Notes under the pieces: model-generated
What the model was told of the DNA's origin: nothing
Database searches by the model: none
What the model saw: the letters and a program-made list of their open reading frames with translations, nothing else
Part shown: positions 62,295 to 64,000 of the stretch, piece by piece
Position numbering within the stretch: position 1 is the first letter of the stretch
Layout of the letters: every line of letters begins with the position of its first letter
Source: Streptomyces purpureus
GTDB lineage: Bacteria; Actinomycetota; Actinomycetes; Streptomycetales; Streptomycetaceae
Length of the DNA stretch: 64,000 nucleotides
NCBI RefSeq assembly: GCF_014648195.1
Contig: NZ_BMQQ01000005.1
Span: 246,012 to 310,011 of the forward strand
Direction: 5' to 3'
Program-made: the position numbers and the translations under genes

Positions 62295-63458
62295 TCAGCC
62301 GGCCAGTCCGGCGGTGAGCAGTTCCACGAAGCCGACGTCTTCCTTGGCGACGCCGAAGACCTCGGCTCTGCGCAGGGTCCGTTCGGCCCAGGCGCGGTGC
62401 GGCTTCACTTCGTTCATTTTGTTCGTGTACGCGGAGCGCAGCACCCCGCCGCCGCCCCGCTCGGGCCGCAGGATGTCCTGTGCGTCGCTGTACTCCTCGT
62501 GGCTGACCACGGACAGGGCGTGCACGGGCAGGACGTGCGAGGGGTGGATGCAGGTCTTGCCGAGCAGGCCGTTGGCGCGGTCGAGCTCGATCTCGCGGAG
62601 CAGTCCGTCCATGTCGTGCTCGATGAGCGCGGTCCGCAGCTCCTCGGCGCGGCCCTCCATGAAGGGGCTGCGGCGCAGCTGCGGCTTGAACATGCGCTCC
62701 TGGAGGCGGAAGTACTCCCAGACGGGCCCGGTGATGGTGAAGCCGGTGCCGTCGGAGCGGCCGAGGACGTTGACGACGTCGGCGATGACATGGGCGACGA
62801 GCTGGACGTCGTAGGCGGTCATGTCGGGCGAGCGGCGCAGGCCGTAGGCGGAGCAGAAGTCGGTGACACCCAGGCGCAGGGCGAGGACCCGGTCGCGGTA
62901 CTTGTCGACGGTGCGGGCGATCCCGGCGAGGGTCGCGGCGCGGGTTTCGAGGTGGAGCAGCTCGGGCGATTCGAGGACGGGCATGGCGAAAAGGCGCCGC
63001 CCGGCCTCGGTCTCGGCGAGGGCGAGCGCCTCCATGAACGGGACGCCGCGTTCCTCGGTGAACTTCGGCAGGACGAATCCGGACAGGTGCCGGACAGTGG
63101 GGCCGAGTCTTCGGGCCAGGTCCGGCATCTGGAGCGGGTCGCGCACCCGGATGAAGAGCAGGGGCGATTCCGCGCCACGGGAGTCGAGGTCGGCGAACTG
63201 CCGGACGAGGTTGGCCTCGGCCGCCTCCACGTCCCGGTCATCGATGGAGTCCTCCAGGCAGAGCACCATCGACACGACGCCCCGTGCGGTCTGCTTGAGC
63301 ACGTCGTCGGCGAGGTGAGGCCTGGTCGCGGGCGAGTAGAGGGTGGCTCCGAGAGCGGCCGCCAGGGTGCCCGCCGGAGAGTCCGAGTCGAACTCACCGG
63401 GCTCCTGATGGAAGAGCCCGGCTCTGGCAGAGGATGAGATATGCCCGAAATGACGCAT
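62295..63458 (-). CDS. HpcH/HpaI aldolase/citrate-lyase-like protein of Ter cluster
   Basis: A 387-residue protein of the citrate lyase beta-subunit/HpcH-like fold. VVSMVLCLEDSIDDRDVEAA (about 64-83) is the strand with the acidic metal ligand, LLFIRVRDPL (about 103-112) the following Arg, FVLPKFTEERG (about 132-142) the Lys/Glu part, and FAMPVLESPELLHLETRAAT (about 158-177) the conserved Glu/Ser segment. LRLGVTDFCSAYGLRR is the later D-F. Ter-type clusters regularly contain this family. ATG at 63456-63458 has GGGGGA 6 bases upstream; longer in-frame sequence is not protein-like. It is the first gene of the three-gene operon and divergent from terD. Confidence 0.88.
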   Translation of the reverse strand: MRHFGHISSSARAGLFHQEPGEFDSDSPAGTLAAALGATLYSPATRPHLADDVLKQTARGVVSMVLCLEDSIDDRDVEAAEANLVRQFADLDSRGAESPLLFIRVRDPLQMPDLARRLGPTVRHLSGFVLPKFTEERGVPFMEALALAETEAGRRLFAMPVLESPELLHLETRAATLAGIARTVDKYRDRVLALRLGVTDFCSAYGLRRSPDMTAYDVQLVAHVIADVVNVLGRSDGTGFTITGPVWEYFRLQERMFKPQLRRSPFMEGRAEELRTALIEHDMDGLLREIELDRANGLLGKTCIHPSHVLPVHALSVVSHEEYSDAQDILRPERGGGGVLRSAYTNKMNEVKPHRAWAERTLRRAEVFGVAKEDVGFVELLTAGLAG

Positions 63459-63657
63459 GCGAATCCCCCGAACTGCCGTGACGGCCCTGACAACATGTGG
63501 CCGGTAATAGTACGTAGGGACGGGTGTCAAGAGTTCCCCGTGTCCGTGAAATTCAGGTGACCCGTCTGCTTCGCCTCAGTGTCCTGAGCGTAGGCCACGG
63601 CGGAGCTCGGGTGCCCCGCGTTGTCCGCGGGGCCTGCGGGAAGGCAGGATGACCGGC

Positions 63658-64000
63658 ATGACGCACGCGATGCTGAAGGGCTCGAACGTCCCTCTTGACG
63701 CCGCGGCCGTACGGGCCGTACTGCGCTGGACCCCGGGCGCCGGCGTACCCGACGTGGACGCCTCCGCCCTGCTGCTCGGCACCGACGGCCGTGTGCGCTC
63801 CGACGAGGACTTCGTCTTCTACAACCAGCCGCGCCACCCCTCCGGTCTGGTGCGCCGGCTGTCCAAGAAGCGGGTGGCCCAGGCGCTGACCGACACCGTG
63901 GAGGCGGATCTGGCGGCGCTCGACCCGTCCGTCGACCAGGTCGTGCTCGCGGCCTCGTCCGACGGGGACACCTTCGAGCACGTCCACGACCTGCGGATCA
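63658..64000 (+). CDS. terD: TerD-family protein (3' end cut by window)
   Basis: The visible 114 residues are a TerD-type domain: [20 protein letters not shown] (start), [20 protein letters not shown] (the acidic calcium-binding segment, about 36-55) and [15 protein letters not shown], then [20 protein letters not shown]. TerD proteins bind calcium and act in tellurite, phage and stress resistance. Two starts are possible: ATG 63658 or the ATG 12 bases later. The gene continues past the right edge. Divergent from the aldolase-like gene; the 200-bp intergenic gap (63459-63657) must hold both promoters. Confidence 0.88.
   Translation, partial: MTHAMLKGSNVPLDAAAVRAVLRWTPGAGVPDVDASALLLGTDGRVRSDEDFVFYNQPRHPSGLVRRLSKKRVAQALTDTVEADLAALDPSVDQVVLAASSDGDTFEHVHDLRI

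Noticed and set aside
59601..63437. A plus-strand open frame of over 1200 codons across the Ter operon
   Set aside because: Antisense shadow of three coupled, recognisable minus-strand genes; no domain is visible in it.

Overview
The window reads as chromosomal DNA of a Streptomyces-like actinomycete. G+C is very high, nearly all codons end in G or C, GTG starts are frequent, and the content includes XRE/DUF397 pairs, a Ter stress island and many Streptomyces-type secreted proteins and lipoproteins. A 600-bp membrane-protein gene near 6.1 kb is a mild compositional exception.

Layout. 0-5.7 kb: steroid side-chain-type catabolic genes on the minus strand (MaoC hydratase cut by the window start, SCP-x thiolase, double-domain acyl-CoA dehydrogenase), with a kinase remnant and an EF-hand protein. 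6-10.9 kb: accessory region with orphan membrane and secreted proteins, an XRE regulator with a triplicated DUF397 partner, and a frameshifted ATPase-fold gene. 11-15.7 kb: cell-wall amidase, methyltransferase, LLM/F420 oxidoreductase and membrane proteins. 15.9-24.1 kb: a barrel/methyltransferase/glycosyltransferase operon divergent from a KstR-type TetR regulator, paralogous lipoproteins (one frameshifted), and ferredoxin/aldehyde dehydrogenase divergent from a metallo-beta-lactamase-fold hydrolase. 24.6-30.9 kb: a cobalamin riboswitch and a five-gene operon with two surface proteins and an ECF transporter. 31-35.6 kb: a lysozyme-like protein, then fadA5 and cyp125 back to back. 35.7-53 kb: mixed genes (MFS-MarR fusion, HAD enzymes, permease, nuclease, PhoD-like phosphatase, FAD protein, DoxX, DedA, DUF1254), two local tandem repeats and a truncated regulator. 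53.4-58.8 kb: tRNA-Val, envelope proteins and a two-component system. 59-64 kb: a Ter-type cluster (HAD, PRTase-StiP fusion, citrate-lyase-like protein, divergent TerD cut by the window end).

The main finding is a regulatory network. A KstR-type repressor gene is present, and six copies of, or close matches to, the published actinobacterial KstR box (TNNAACNNGTTNNA) lie in front of the hydratase, acyl-CoA dehydrogenase, kstR/glycosyltransferase, aldehyde dehydrogenase/hydrolase and fadA5/cyp125 genes. A second palindrome, CTGAC-N5-GTCAG, lies next to four of these sites and in front of the F420 oxidoreductase. Together they suggest a dispersed steroid or isoprenoid side-chain regulon under two DNA-binding proteins. 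No ring-degradation genes are in the window.

The second system is the riboswitch operon. A membrane-anchored secreted alpha/alpha-barrel protein and a small anchored companion precede the ECF T, fused A and S components, which could be a bacterial parallel of cobalamin-binding carrier proteins feeding an importer. Several genes carry visible lesions: an internally deleted kinase, a one-base loss in a G run, a 7-bp duplication in a lipoprotein signal region, and a regulator lacking its DNA-binding part. Any of the single-base ones could also be sequencing errors.
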